A stretch of DNA of 64,000 nt, from contig JAWUZG010000970.1 of the NCBI GenBank assembly GCA_036785705.1, forward strand, positions 1,212,501 to 1,276,500. Direction: 5' to 3'. The position numbers and the translations under genes are program-made. The notes below the pieces were generated by a model that worked only from the letters and a program-made list of their open reading frames with translations, made no database searches and was not told the origin of the DNA. Within the stretch, counting starts at the first letter, position 1, and every line of letters begins with the position of its first letter. The DNA comes from Acanthornis magna. Taxonomy: Eukaryota > Chordata > Aves > Passeriformes > Acanthizidae. Shown one piece after another: positions 35,910-48,200 of the stretch.

Positions 35910-38900
35910 AAATAATGTTTCCTACATGAATAAGAGATACAAGAAAAATCTGTAAGGTTCAAACTGCTTCTTGGAGTGAAGCCATTATACAAAGAGAAGA
36001 TGTTTAAGTTTTAATAGAAGCCAGATCTGACTGGCTAAAATGTCTGAGAGAACACAGGTTTGAGAAACAGGTCTGAGGCAAATGAAAAATGTTTTTGCTA
36101 TGAGCCTGAACTAATGGCTGGGGCAGACATAGAAACATATCACAGAAAGACAAAATTTCAAGAAATTTTTCACTTTTGAAGGATATGCTAACATCATCTT
36201 ACCATCTGGGAACTTTTTTCTTCATCTACTCCCGTATAGCTCTCAGAAAAAAGATGCCCTAACCCAACTTGAAGCTTTTGGTCACTGTTGTATCAGAAAC
36301 TGCAAAAGAAAATCAGATCCAAGAGAGTCTGATACCAGCAATCACAACTGGATACTTGAGTTTAGACTTGGGCATTGTTTGTCCTTCCATGACCTTTTCA
36401 GAAGCTCTGAAACAACACAAAATTTATAATTAATCAATTAACCCATTAATCCATCTTTCCATTTCAAGAAGTAGTTAAAGCAGCTGTATTTATTTATTTG
36501 AAATATCAACACATGGAATTTGATAAAATAAACCCACTGAGAACACTAAAAAAAGAAAAAAAGACCTTTTGAAAGTGCTGGTGTGATTCGATATTAATTT
36601 TGCACCACAGATCACTGGAATATTTTTTTGGATACTCTCTCATTTTAAGAGAAGATCAGAAGTTGGTGATCCAGCTCAAAGGTTTTGAGTCCATTGTTTT
36701 TTTTTCTCGAATTAGAAAAAGAAATCCAGCATTGAATTTACATATGCTAAGAGCATGAGAAACAGTTCTTCAGAAGCTAACTAGAAATTAAAAAGCATAT
36801 AATTTTGAAATGTATATTGAAGTAATTTTCAAGTTAGACGTTAACTTAACAGAACAGATACTGTGGAAAAAATACTAGATGGTTTTCATTGAAGGGTCGT
36901 TGTGAAAGTGCAGTAAAACAATGCACATTGTATTTATAATTTTCTCCTTTTGTTTATTCACAATCAACACTTAAGAGCTTAAGTGAAGGCATGACTGATA
37001 TTTGTATCAGAAGTCATGAAAGTTTACCTTTGTTTCTAAACCAACTTTATGTAAGTACTCTAGGATTTGCTTTTTTTTTGTCTCAACTGTTGCCAAGTGA
37101 ATTGGAGAAAACATCCTTTCAGCCAGACCTGTTACTGACTAGATTTATCTCTAGTAAAATCCAAAATACAAGATATACATTATTTTGCTGATTTAATTGG
37201 AGAAGATACTGGTTGCATTTTATTCTAAAAGACTGACTTGGTGGAATACAGGTGAGAGTGACACAGGGCTGGAGTGAAGCTGGTGCTGTGGGACACAGAG
37301 TTTGGAAAGGATGGACTACAAAAGGAAGAATAGAGATTTGGCAGTCCATAAATCCTGCAGAGAGTTGATATTTACCAAAGAGAAGACCTTGAACGAAGGT
37401 CTGAAAGAAATTTAACAGCTGGGAGCACGATTAATTGAGAAACATTGAATGTTGTGAATATTAAAAATAAAATGTGTAGAAATAGAATTTTCTTCTATCT
37501 AGGTAGATAATAATTTTTTTATATGTGAACAGCATTTTGTTTTCAGTACCTATTGCATTCCAGGATTTTCATAGTATAGTAATCTTTTACACTATTATTT
37601 TTACTTCTTGTTGCTGTTTTTAAACTCATTCATTTTGGTGTATAACTGAATTGCATGTGGCTTCATTGTCTGAATGGATCTTTTAAAACAAGGATCTTTT
37701 CAGAGGAAAAAGTGTCTCCAATTTTGTTCTTTCCCAGAGCAAGATAACATTTTCTTATATCTTACTGATACAGATTGAAGATATGAAGGCACTGCTATTA
37801 GAATTATTAAAACTGGTAACTGCAGCTGTTTTAGTTCCCTCTATTTTGTATTTGTTTTGCTCCCGTACTCTGACAGTGTAAGAATTTATTTGGTGTAGTC
37901 TTCCTTGCTGCCCTCAGCTCTTCCTAGAAACACAACCATATTCTTTCAGTGTTGCTGTGCTTAGGTTTTGCCAGTGATTTTTTTTTAAAGCCTCTTGGTG
38001 TCTTGGATTAATATACAATTTTATGAAAATTTGAAGGCAGATACCAAGCTGGTTCACCACTTATGAAAAAGGTTCCACAATTAAAATAGAAATGCAAGGA
38101 GATTTGAAGGATGAGGCAAGAAAACACTTAGTACATAAGTAATGTAAATTTTGTAGCATGTAACATTACATGAGGCTTACTGAAACTCTTTGTTTTATAT
38201 TCAACTGATTTTAGTATCACTTCCACAGATTTATTCCAGTATAAATGATTTTATAATTTGGCTCCAAGAAGGATAGCAAAGAATGAACTAGCTTCAAACT
38301 GCCTTTCATTTCCCCCCCTTACTGTAGCACAGACTGGATACATAAACAGGATTAGGAGGGTGGGAGCACTTAACCTTGAACATTTACAGCAGAAGTAGAA
38401 TGGTAACAAAAGTATAAATTATTATGAAACACCCTCTGGGGATATCAGACAGAATTCGTTATAGGTTCTGCACCTGTAGCAGATATATGCAACAAATGCA
38501 AAACAGTTTCCATGCCAGCTCATTCCTAGTCAAACCAAGAGTGCACAAGATCCATAAATCACAGGTTCTGGATCTCTGCCACTTGTTAAAAATTTAAAAA
38601 TATGTAAAAAAGAAGCATAGAAAGGATGATATAGAAAATTTATTCCAGAGTGGTGCTATATTTACTTATTATCGTAAATGTATGTTAGCATGATATTTAA
38701 GTTACAAATGTTCCTTAGCCAGTACTTAATATTGAAATGAATTACTGAAATGAAGAGCTTTTTTCATGAAGCAAAGTAACACCTGCCTGAAATGCCTGAA
38801 TACCAAAATCTGGATCAAAAGCAAGTTTATTCTGTGACCTTTCAGTATTTCTAAATAGGAAAGGAAATATTATTTTCAAAATGCAGGGACATTTTCTAAA

Positions 38901-40129
38901 GGTAACTCGAAAAGTCACCATATATCATACACCAAAGTCTCAGTTTTGCATGAAGAAATATTTTATATAAATGTTTAGAATTTTCTTTAAAAAACAAAAA
39001 CCACAAGATTACATGATAATCAAGAGGCAGAAATGAATGACAACAGATACTACACAAAGATTCTGCCCTTAAGAGCTTTTACCACTTAATGAAAATAGTG
39101 ACACAAAAAGGCAATTAGAGTTATCAAGAAAACGAAGTCATGTGGGAATTCCAGCAACTGTCTTAACTGCAAGCTTTAAACGTATATTTGAAATAATCAA
39201 AACAGCATGTATTTGAAATGATAAATATTCCATTTTGTCACTCTCTTGGCCATTGATTTACTAAAAACCTCATTTTTCTCTTCTTAGAAGGCTTTCTGGC
39301 TGAAATCTTCTCTGTACACAGGTAATAGCAACGTATTTCTTAAAACCTTAAAGTAGTCATAAATAAAATAATGATTTATAGAATACAGGAGAGTCAGTAA
39401 GAAATCAAGACTCTAAAGACATTTATGGTTCCTAATGATTGTTTCATGCTGGGCTCTTTGCAAGTCTGACAATAGTAAACCTTTCATTATACATGCTTGA
39501 TCACATATTAGTCTACACATTCAGAATTTACAAACATGTACACATAATTGACTAATGTTAGAGATAGTTACCAGCCAAACAACTTGTTAAATAACCAGAA
39601 ATATAACCAAATAACCAGAACCAAAGTTTTGCACAGACAAGAAGATTAATCTTAGGCTGCTAACTTCTGAATTAAGTGCTTTCTGTTCAGTTTGAAAACG
39701 GCTCTGCCATGGGCTTGAATCAATCAGTAAACTGGAAGCAATAGCTTTAATTCTCTTGGCCTCAGTGATCTGCAATAACTTCAGTAGCCACATGAGGATT
39801 CTGAATATATAGTTGTTAATATTAAAGTTTGACATTTTAAAGTTGTGAGATGTGCAGTACTGTAGCAACAACAGCCATGAAAGCACCTAGGACTGGCATA
39901 ATTGTTACCCTGAAACTTTTCAGCGCCGTGTTTGCTTATTCCAACGCATAAATTACAGCCATCACTGCAGAGCAGGCAGGAGACAGGCAATACCGCACAC
40001 ACACCATAACCTGCTATGCATTGGATGCAACAGCAACACGCCCTTGCAGCAGAGTCACCCGCCCACACCTTGGGTACGGTTAGTAAATGTGTAGCCAGCA
40101 CCTACAACACAGAAGTGACCCATCGCCTC
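35910..40129. other. Intergenic stretch, no gene recognised
   Basis: About 4.2 kb of AT-rich sequence. No open frame shows family resemblance, and I see no RNA gene. Short A- and T-runs are the only simple repeats. Confidence 0.55.
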
Positions 40130-40612
40130 CATCTGGTACTTGTAGGACCTTATCTGGATTACCAAGTCCAATTTTGGTCTTCTCATTCAGAAGCTCACTG
40201 TCATTCCAAAGTGACCAAGGGTGACCAAGATGGCCAGGGAGCTCAGCCTGCATAGCTTGGAGTAAAAAAAGTTAAGAAGAAACTTTGTGGCTGAATAAAA
40301 CTACTTGATGGCCTGATACAAGAAGATGGAACCCAGACTTTTCTCAGAGATGGATGGTTATGACTGATCCTGTGTTTCCCAAGTTGGAATACAGGAAATT
40401 TTGATTACTTATCAGCAATTTGTTTATCACAAGATAAACACTGCAACAGGCAGCCGAAGTTATGGACACACTGTGCTGTCCTTGGAGATGTTCAATACTC
40501 CATTGCACATGGCCCTGAACAATATGATATCAAACGTAACATCTTGGACCTAGGGGCTTGGTCTAGGTTATGTCCAGACATCTCTTCCAACCTCAATTAT
40601 AGTTCTGTGATT
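40130..40612 (+). mobile_element. CR1 LINE, degraded 3' region, + orientation
   Basis: This starts near a CTTATCTGGATTACCAAGTCCAATTTTGG block (the CR1 segment for the end of the coding region). It continues through GGCCAGGGAGCTCAGCCTGCATAGCTTGGAG and a CTGTCCTTGGAGATGTTCAATAC block, and ends with CATCTCTTCCAACCTCAATTATAGTTCTGTGATT at about 40610. It is more diverged than the copy at 35.5 kb, with internal rearrangement, so probably older. Confidence 0.83.
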
Positions 40613-41416
40613 CCACTGGTGTTCTACCATGAACATTATAAGGATTAACAGAGTTAAAAATCTAAATAAGTATCTTCCCCCTTTTTGGCATTTACAAGTG
40701 TGACCTTCTGAATACCCAGAAAAGTCCTGTCATGTGCCCAGCATAGATATTTTTCCCTTCTATTCCTACACAAGCCTTGTGCCTCCTGTGTTCAGCTGGT
40801 TCAACTCAATCTCCTGGTTCAACTTCGAGTGTTATGCGTCTGTTGGTGAGTTCAGTATCCAGATAACATACTGAAAGTCAAAATTCTGGTCAGAAATTTG
40901 CACTTGGAAAGCGTTGCCAGTGTTCCGTAACCTTCACTCCAGCAGATAGGAGCATCCTTCATAGTAAGCAGTGTATTGTGGTGACTCCATAATGACCATC
41001 CTCCCTTGGCCGAAAGTAGAAGATACATCTTAAGGTACAGCAACACTTCAGTCCGAAGTGTCTGGGTCATAAGAATAACTTCATTTAGCAATAGGCATTA
41101 AGAAAAAAAATTATTTTCCCTCTCCTGTTGTGGAAAGTCTTCTGTCTTTGTAATGGTGTTAGGTCTTTTGCACTCTCACAGAACCTGACTTCAGGGGAAT
41201 ACTGACAGATAACATCCTACAGTAGGTCTATAAACACATCTGTCTTCCAAACCAGCTTTTGCTGGTGGTGACTTGTGTATCAACCCTGTGAGGTCCCACA
41301 GACTGGTTCATTACCCCTGACAAACACCATGTCCATTTCCATGTGGCAATACCTCTCTCTGTTTAATGACAGGAAACCAGCACTGGCAGGTGTGATACTT
41401 CAGAAGCTGAGTAACT
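40613..41416. other. Intergenic stretch before ATP9B, no gene recognised
   Basis: About 800 bases lie between two CR1 fragments. I see no gene or promoter signature; composition is ordinary until the CpG-rich region starts near 41680. Confidence 0.55.
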
Positions 41417-41690
41417 ACAGAATCACCGAATGGGTCAGGCTGGAAGGGACCAGGATGTTCATCTGGTCCAGCACTCCCTGCTCAAGCAGGGTCATCCTAG
41501 AGCACATGACACAGGATTGCATCCAGAGAGTTCTTGAATATCTCCAGTGACGGAGACTCCACACCCTCTCTGGGCAATCGCACAGGAAAGTTCTTCCTCA
41601 TGTTCAGGTGGAACTTCCTGTGCATCAGCTTCTGCCCGGTGCCTCTTGTCCTACAGCTTGGCAGTGCGGAGCAGAGCTCCCCCGCTCCCG
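41417..41690 (-). mobile_element. CR1 LINE 3' end, - orientation, abutting the ATP9B CpG island
   Basis: The + strand begins ACAGAATCACCGAATGGGTCAGGCTGGAAGGGACC, the reverse complement of a CR1 3' end. CTGGTCCAGCACTCCCTGCTCAAGCAGGG, a GTTCTTGAATATCTCCAGTGACGGAGACTCCACACCCTCTCTGGGCAATC block, AAGTTCTTCCTCATGTTCAGGTGGAACTTCCTGTG and GTGCCTCTTGTCCTAC follow. The element is 5'-truncated and runs directly into GC-rich promoter sequence; its exact inner border near 41690 is blurred. It ends only ~220 bases before the ATP9B start codon. Confidence 0.92.
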
Positions 41691-41840
41691 TTCCCGCACC
41701 GCGGATCCCCGCACACACGAGGGATGTTTGTGCCCTGAGCTCCGCAGGCGCCGCGGCGGCTGAGGGGAACGCGCGCCCGCCGGCCCCGCGCGCGGGCCGC
41801 GTCCCACCCGCCCCGTGTTTACCCCGAGCCCCCGCCCTCC

Positions 41841-41867
41841 GACGTCACCGGCACTGCCGTGACGTCA
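41841..41867. promoter_or_regulatory. Paired CRE motifs upstream of ATP9B
   Basis: A CRE-like GACGTCA (41841-41847) is followed by a full palindromic TGACGTCA (41860-41867), 45-71 bases before the ATP9B ATG. TGACGTCA is the consensus for CREB/ATF dimers, and its CpG makes binding methylation-sensitive. Depending on the true start site these lie in the core promoter or the 5' UTR. Confidence 0.7.
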
Positions 41868-41907
41868 CGGGCCCGGGCGGCGCCCGGCGGGCGGCGGGGG
41901 TCGCCCC

Positions 41908-41920
41908 CAAGATGGCGGAC
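41908..41920 (+). promoter_or_regulatory. YY1-type motif overlapping the ATP9B start codon
   Basis: CCAAGATGGCGGAC matches the AAGATGGCGGC consensus of YY1 at all but the last position and contains the ATG itself. YY1 sites just downstream of transcription starts, often over the first ATG, are a known class in TATA-less promoters. The same bases give a strong Kozak context, with A at -3 and G at +4. Confidence 0.6.
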
Positions 41921-42006
41921 CAGATCCCGCTGCGCCCGGTGCCGCGCAGCACCCAGCGCAGGGCGGCCTATTACAGCAGCGCCGCCGCGGCGCAGCGGCA
42001 CAGCAG
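41912..42006 (+). CDS. ATP9B: ATP9B, coding exon 1
   Basis: This exon encodes the N-terminus of ATP9B, a class II P4-type ATPase (putative phospholipid flippase) of the trans-Golgi network that, unlike most P4-ATPases, does not need a CDC50 partner to leave the ER. It gives 31 codons plus two bases, starting MADQIPLRPVPRS with an Ala/Ser-rich stretch and ending QRHS plus a split Arg codon before the donor GTATGG at 42007. MADQIPL, the AAYYS block and RHSRYQ at the splice junction agree with vertebrate ATP9B; the low-complexity middle is variable between species. I chose this ATG because of its strong Kozak context and the family N-terminus. The frame also stays open upstream to 41534. No membrane segment is encoded here. 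Confidence 0.93.
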
Positions 42007-42182
42007 GTATGGGCAGGGCCGGCACGGCGGCCTCTGCCCCCTCCTTCCCCTCTCCTTCCCCTGTGTGCAGCCGCGGGCGGGGCGGCATGCGCCCCTCGCC
42101 CAGCCCCACTGCCCTGCGGGACTCCGGGACCGCCCGCTCGCTCCGCGGGGAGGGCGGGAAGGGGTGGCGGCCCCGCCGTGGA

Positions 42183-42202
42183 TGGTGGAGGGGGGTGGGG
42201 GC
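42183..42202 (+). other. G-quadruplex-like G-rich motif in ATP9B intron 1
   Basis: GGTGGAGGGGGGTGGGGG lies on the non-template strand ~180 bases past the exon 1 donor, within the CpG island. Four or more G-runs in under 20 bases could fold as a two- or mixed-tier quadruplex. This is a pattern call only. Confidence 0.45.
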
Positions 42203-45200
42203 AGTCGCTGGCTCCTGCAGGCCTCCGCGGCGGTAGCCGCCTCCCCCGGGCCGCTGTTCCCGTGTCCCGGCGGCGGGGCTGGGGCCGGGACGGGATGCGG
42301 TGGCGGCGGGAGGGTGCGCAGGGCGCCCTCGGCCCGGCTGCTCTCGGCGCCGGCCCCGCGCCTGCGGGTGCGGCCTTCGCTCGCCAGGCCCCGCCGCCCG
42401 CAACTCCGCGCAACTCGGGTCCTTTGCCAGGACTTCACTTAGGAGCGGGATGCCCGCGGCGGGGGCTAGTTTGGGCGTCATTAGTAAATATGTTGCGAGC
42501 TAGTTGTTGGATGGTAGCACGGACACCATTCCTGAGGGTGGGAATTAGAACAACTTCAAAATTCCTGAAATATGCGCTGTTGGGCTTAAGCAGCTTGGAG
42601 AAGATGGTTTAAAGGTCTGCCATCGAATGTTTCCGGGCAAAAATTGAACCTTTCTTTCCTTCCCATTATTATGAATAATTTCTAGGTGTATACTATTGTT
42701 GTGAGCAAGGAAAAATGTAGTTCCATAATTTTGGTATCTACAGTGGATAACAATCTTACAATGGATGATGTAATTATACTTACTTGTTTAAGGTTTCTCT
42801 CCTCTTCTGGTTCTTGTAGAGCATTGGCTGTGGATGCAAGGACTGGAGGGAGCAGTTGTAGGATCTGAAGTAAATGGACTTGCTAAAAACAGAATAGTTG
42901 GTGCTGTTGTTCTAGTTCAAATACAGTGGTAAATCTGTTTCCTAATGAATAAAATATATTTACTTCTTTGTCTGGATGGGATAACTAACAAAAATGGTAG
43001 TTTAAAGCTGTGCAAAATAGGTTAGGCTTGCATTATGTTGTCTTGATTCTTAAACTAGACAAAGATTTTTTTATGAACATTTACAAGTTTGTAGGAAAGT
43101 TTGCCATAGTAGTAGCTTTCCCCATCTCACTAGTACTTGAATGTCTGACAGTTTGTTGGTTTGTCCTCTGTTTTGAGGTAGGGCAGTGTTATCATTATCC
43201 CTTTTCCTTAGAGAATCAAATCAGAGAAAGCTCTTGCTAAAATTTTTTTCTTAGTTGGTGTTGTGCTTGGGAATAAAGAGGAGGATTAGGTATGCAAAAA
43301 CTTAGTCCAGGCTATGAAAGGGACTGGGAGTTCTGTTGTAGGTTAACCAGAAGTGTTTTGGTGATTTGAAAAATGCTGTAGATCAGATGGGTTGAGTCCA
43401 TAAGTCAGGTGGTTATACTGGTTTATTGACAGTGTGTTTGCAGGTGTCGTTGCTGTTCTTTAGACAAACTGTTTAGTTGTGGCTTTATACGCAGATTTGG
43501 AAAGCTGTAGGAATCTAGCAAGGAACTACCAACTCATTATGGATTTGCTTCTTACCCTCTGTCTTTGATCAACATCACCCTCCAAAGATTGTGGATTACA
43601 TTCCTTCCAGTTTAGATGACATCTTTCAGAGTTATGGTCTGTCATAGTCTTTTCAGGTGCAGGTGATATGTATTTAACTTATTGATCCTCCACAGAAGTG
43701 ATTATCTATGATTTTCATTACTTTTGTGCAACTTCTTGTAGGTATATAACACCTTTAAAAATTGACAGGTGTGTTTATTGCTTTTCTTCATTGTTGATCA
43801 CTTGATTAATCAATTGCTAATTTGAGCACTGAGAATTAGAGTACTTACACCAACCTCTTCACTCACTTTGTTTTTGCTTTTCTTAATGTGGGTTGAGTAG
43901 GTTGGTCATTCTCCTTCAAGAATACCTTGCCTTGGGTTTGTGAGAGCACCTCTGGAAGGTGGTGCTCCTATGGACCTGTAACAAAAACATGGGGATGCTT
44001 GTGTAGGGTCTACCACGGCTGTCTTGTGTAGAGTCAAAGGGGAAATATGGCAGTGCAGATAGTCAAATTACAACTTGTTAGTCTTATGACTCTAAGCTTG
44101 TAATTGAACTACAGCTTCTGTGTCTTAATGAATGATTCATCCTACTTTTCTAATCTTTATCTTCAGCACAGACTCTGAAGAAGCCTTGCATTCCTGTGGA
44201 AAGTGCAGCAAAGGTCCTGATGTCAGATATTTATGAGAGTGTTGAAGTCACTGAGGTCTCTGATATGCAGAAAGCTATCATGTGCATGTGTGCTTGAGGA
44301 TTTTGCCTTAAAGGGTGTAATGTATATCTTGGAAGATGTCTAGAAACAAGCACCTATTAAAATACTAGAGTTGGTATGTCAGGTTTAGTCCAGTGCTGTT
44401 GTTTCTGGACCTACAAGAGTCTTTGACTTGCTGTGATTTATTTCTTCAGTGAAGAATTTACAGTCTTTTGAAAGTCTTATACACACATCCTTAACTTACG
44501 TGTGGTAGTATTTTTAACTCCTATTGACTGTCCTGCTGCTGTGCAACATCAGTTAATACAGCTCATCAGTTGCTAACCTTTATTGGCCTCACAGCTAATT
44601 TGTAGGATGACTTCTTTTGCTTGAGCTAAGCATTGTAGGAGTCTGTGCTAGTGTTGCTATAATTTGCTTTGCAGTGAGGACAAAGACTTTCTTACTCAGT
44701 GTTTGTCTGTAATGTGCTTTGTGCTTTTGAGCTTTTAGACAGATTGATAGTGCATATTTTAAAACTGGAATATGTTTTTCCCCACACACCTAAAGAAACT
44801 TCGATAATGCACACACTTCTGTATAAAATTGTAGCCAGCTAAGAACTGCGAAATGTTGTGGGATGTACTTTATATATATATAAACATGACAAGATTAATG
44901 TGTTTTATATATTCATATTGTATATGTTAAGGCCCGTTAAAAAAAATTAAAAATACATATTAAATGTTACCTATGGTTCAATGAACACATGCATCCTGTT
45001 CTGCTTTTATTTCTGATGTTTAAGGGCAACTTATTGCTTCTGCAGTAGAAATTCAGTTTTTATATTTTCTGTCATCTTTCCATACCTCAGATGGACAGAG
45101 AAGTGTTCATGTGTTACTGTTAGCAATTAAGAAAATCTGTGTTGGAGGAAAAAGTTGTTCACTTTAAAATTAATTTGAAAACTCCTTGTTATTGTTTAGT

Positions 45201-48200
45201 ATATTAAACTTGCATAGTTTTAAAAAGTCTTAGAGAAAAAGTTGATTGGTTCAGCACTTGTTTCAGCACCTTGTCCTTCAGCTTGAAAGTTGTTATCAAC
45301 AGGAAAAATAGCTGCTGCTTTTTGTTTACATGGTCAGGGAGAGAGAGGACCAGAGAACATTCAGGATCACCTTAAATATGCATTGAGTCTTGACATGCTT
45401 GTTCTCATCTGTTAGACTTGTATTTGTCATTATCAGCTCCAGAGTAATAACTGCTGAACACAGGAAGGAAGCTGACTGTGCAGTGCCTGTGTTGTCATGT
45501 GAGCTTGATGGAAGGAAAACGAGAAGCCTGGTGGAATTTCGAAGCCGATAAGGGGCTGAACAGTAGTCAACCCTCATTTATCCATAAGCAAAATACCTGG
45601 TTTATTCCCGTGTTCTGTGCTTGCTGCTGCCAGCACATGCTTGTATTTGGCCTAATAAGGCTGAGGTGAGAGGTGTTGGGACTCCTGAGCTGCTACCAGA
45701 AAATCACATTTACCAGCAGTCCCTTATGTGACATAAAATCACTTGCACTCCAGATATTCACACAGGTGGTGTCATGACACCCAGTCACTGGAAGGAAATC
45801 TCTTGCATGATTATTCATGGTATGGGCCACAGTAGTGTATGAATGACACAACTGGTTATTTAGGTGGTTGTGGCAGGGCAAGTTGTGGAACAGATCAACT
45901 GCTCTTGCTTGTCCCTGCAGTTTACCACTGATGGAGCAAGTCTGTTTTAAGGCAACTCACTAGACTGTTGTTTTTGAATTTTCATATGTCATTAGTGAAT
46001 AAGAAAATTGCACAGAAAGGAAAAAAGAATAAAATAATAAGAAAATGTGTCTTTTGGACATGTAAATGCAGGATACTTGTTATTTAACAATTGGTGAATT
46101 GTAGCTTATTTAATGTGAAGTATGTATAATAGAAAAAATGAAATCTCTTCCAGACAAAATGGAATGGAAGTCTGCAGAACTTGAAGTTCAATGAGAATTC
46201 ACATGCTTCCCTGATACTTAAAAATCCCAAACCGGTTTTTGGAGTACACACAAAATAAGATGATTTAATGTAGTAATACAGTTCAAATGTTTTTCATTTA
46301 AATGAAAGCTGTTCCCAGCAATCTTTTGGTTATGATTTCTCAGGGTGTATGGCTGGGTTTCGCAGTGAACCACCACAAAAGAGACATACAAATGTCAACA
46401 GATAATGCTCAATGCATAGACTGTAATTCTGTGGGTTTTTTTTCATTTCTGACATACTCTCATGTGATCTTTGTTAAAATACCTTGATTCCTGCTGCCTT
46501 TCAGTTGTTTGTTAGAATTGTGTCCTAGTTCTAAACTACATTGTGATTTTCACATTCTAGATGTTATTCTGCATATTCCAGTGGGTTTTTTTATATTACA
46601 AGTGCAATAATTAAAAATTATGTCTCCAAATAACTAAAAATATTGTTTGATGAGGCAATGTAACAATCAGAGATCCTATACATCTCTTGTAGTGTGATGT
46701 TCACAGAAAGTTCATGACTTATTTTTCTATAACTGTGGGTCTGGAAAGCCTAGCAAAATGTCCGTAATTGTTCTAAAAAAACAAATATTGATGCATATCA
46801 GTGGAATTTACCCATTGAATGGGTTATATGCAATGATATTTGGTATTTTGTACAGTTTTCTGAAATGCTGCTAGAGATTCCTATGAATCTCTTTCCATGG
46901 GTACTTCTGAATGTTTAGAACAAAAGTTCTTACAATATCTGGGCAGGTTTTACAGGTTTCAATTTCATCTTCTCCTCCACACACCTGTTAATTGAATGGC
47001 TCTACATATTTCATCTTGAAAATGAGCTTGAAAATTATGGATGAAGCTGAATGACTGACAATATTTGCATTAATTTGAATTTTAATATAGCTTCTGTGAT
47101 AAAACATTCCAAAGATGGAACTGAATTTCCTTTTGAACATCTGTGTTTTAAAACTGTTGTTGCAAAGTGACAGTAACTTCTTCAAACATCTGTTGTTTGA
47201 CCAGAAGTAGTAACTTGTTAAGTCCAGGAACATAAACTGTAAATTTCTATGTTACTCTTTTTGGTGCAAATAGCATTGTTAATGCTATTCATTCTGCTGT
47301 TCTGGACATGATCACGGAAACTCCTGGAAGGTAAGCAGCTGTGGGAGTGGGTGAGAGTGGGTACTGCTTGTTAATTCTCTATATGTGTACTGGCACACCT
47401 GCACTTCCTTGTGGACAAAGCTTATAACATCTTCCTGGTTCCTGTGGTCCTTTGTTTAAATCAGAGCCTGTCTTGTGTTGTTTTTCCTCTGTGACCAGCA
47501 GACAGAAATGGCTGCAAAGTGGACGTATCATTACAGTTGAGTCTTACCCGCTTTCTGTAGGACAGAAATCTTTGCTGGAGGTAGTGACTTAAAGTGAGAT
47601 ATATCAGTTGTTACTGGGATGCCAAAAGTTGCAAATGTTACAGGTTCAGCTGATACTTGATAGAAATGTTATGAACTCCACACGACTAAATGTGGTATTT
47701 CTGGTAAGCGTTTCAGGCTACAGCTGCTGATAGGTAGATGTTGTATTGGGAATGAGAACACATTAAATTACACAGCTGTATATTATGCTGATATATTCAA
47801 ATATACATATATTCATTTCAGTACATCTCTGTTTTTTGTTTCAGTATAAGGAGGAAAGGATCAAATGTGATGTAAAGAAATCTCACTAGAATAGTCCTTA
47901 GGAGAGTTGTCTGAACTGTTATGCCATTCTTACAAAGTGGATCAATCATGTATATCCTTTCTTTCTTTTTCCACGAGAACTCTTGCCCCTCCCTTTGTTA
48001 CAGACTTCACCTGAAATTCAAAGTGTTTGTCTCATTAAAAAAAAAATAATTCAGTATTGACGTCAGTGTCTTGCAGGACATAGTACCGTTTGTCATTAGC
48101 CTTTCCTGAATCGTAGTTTTGGACAGAGATTTGTCCCTGTTGTTTGGAACTCTGTTACTGAGTGTCGTTTAGGCTCTGAGATCCCATCTTTGAATTCTGA

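Larger units (their letters stand above)
41680..42470. promoter_or_regulatory. ATP9B: CpG island, ATP9B promoter and first exon
   Basis: This is the only strongly GC-rich, CpG-dense segment of the window, about 790 bases in otherwise AT-rich DNA. It spans the region upstream of the ATP9B start codon, coding exon 1 and the start of intron 1. No TATA box is evident. CRE-like sites, CACCC/GC boxes (for example 41805-41814 and, in intron 1, GGGCGGGGC at 42075-42083) and a YY1-like site over the ATG fit a broad housekeeping-type promoter. The transcription start is not determined. Confidence 0.9.

Noticed and set aside
42007..42442. Continuation of the ATP9B exon 1 frame into intron 1
   Set aside because: The GTATGG donor at 42007 and the precise match of exon 2 to the protein show this is intron; the open frame is due to GC content.
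41819..42481. Several minus-strand and alternative-frame open stretches of 120-220 codons over the ATP9B CpG island
   Set aside because: GC-rich DNA has few stop codons; none resembles a protein family, and the + strand has a clear ATP9B exon.
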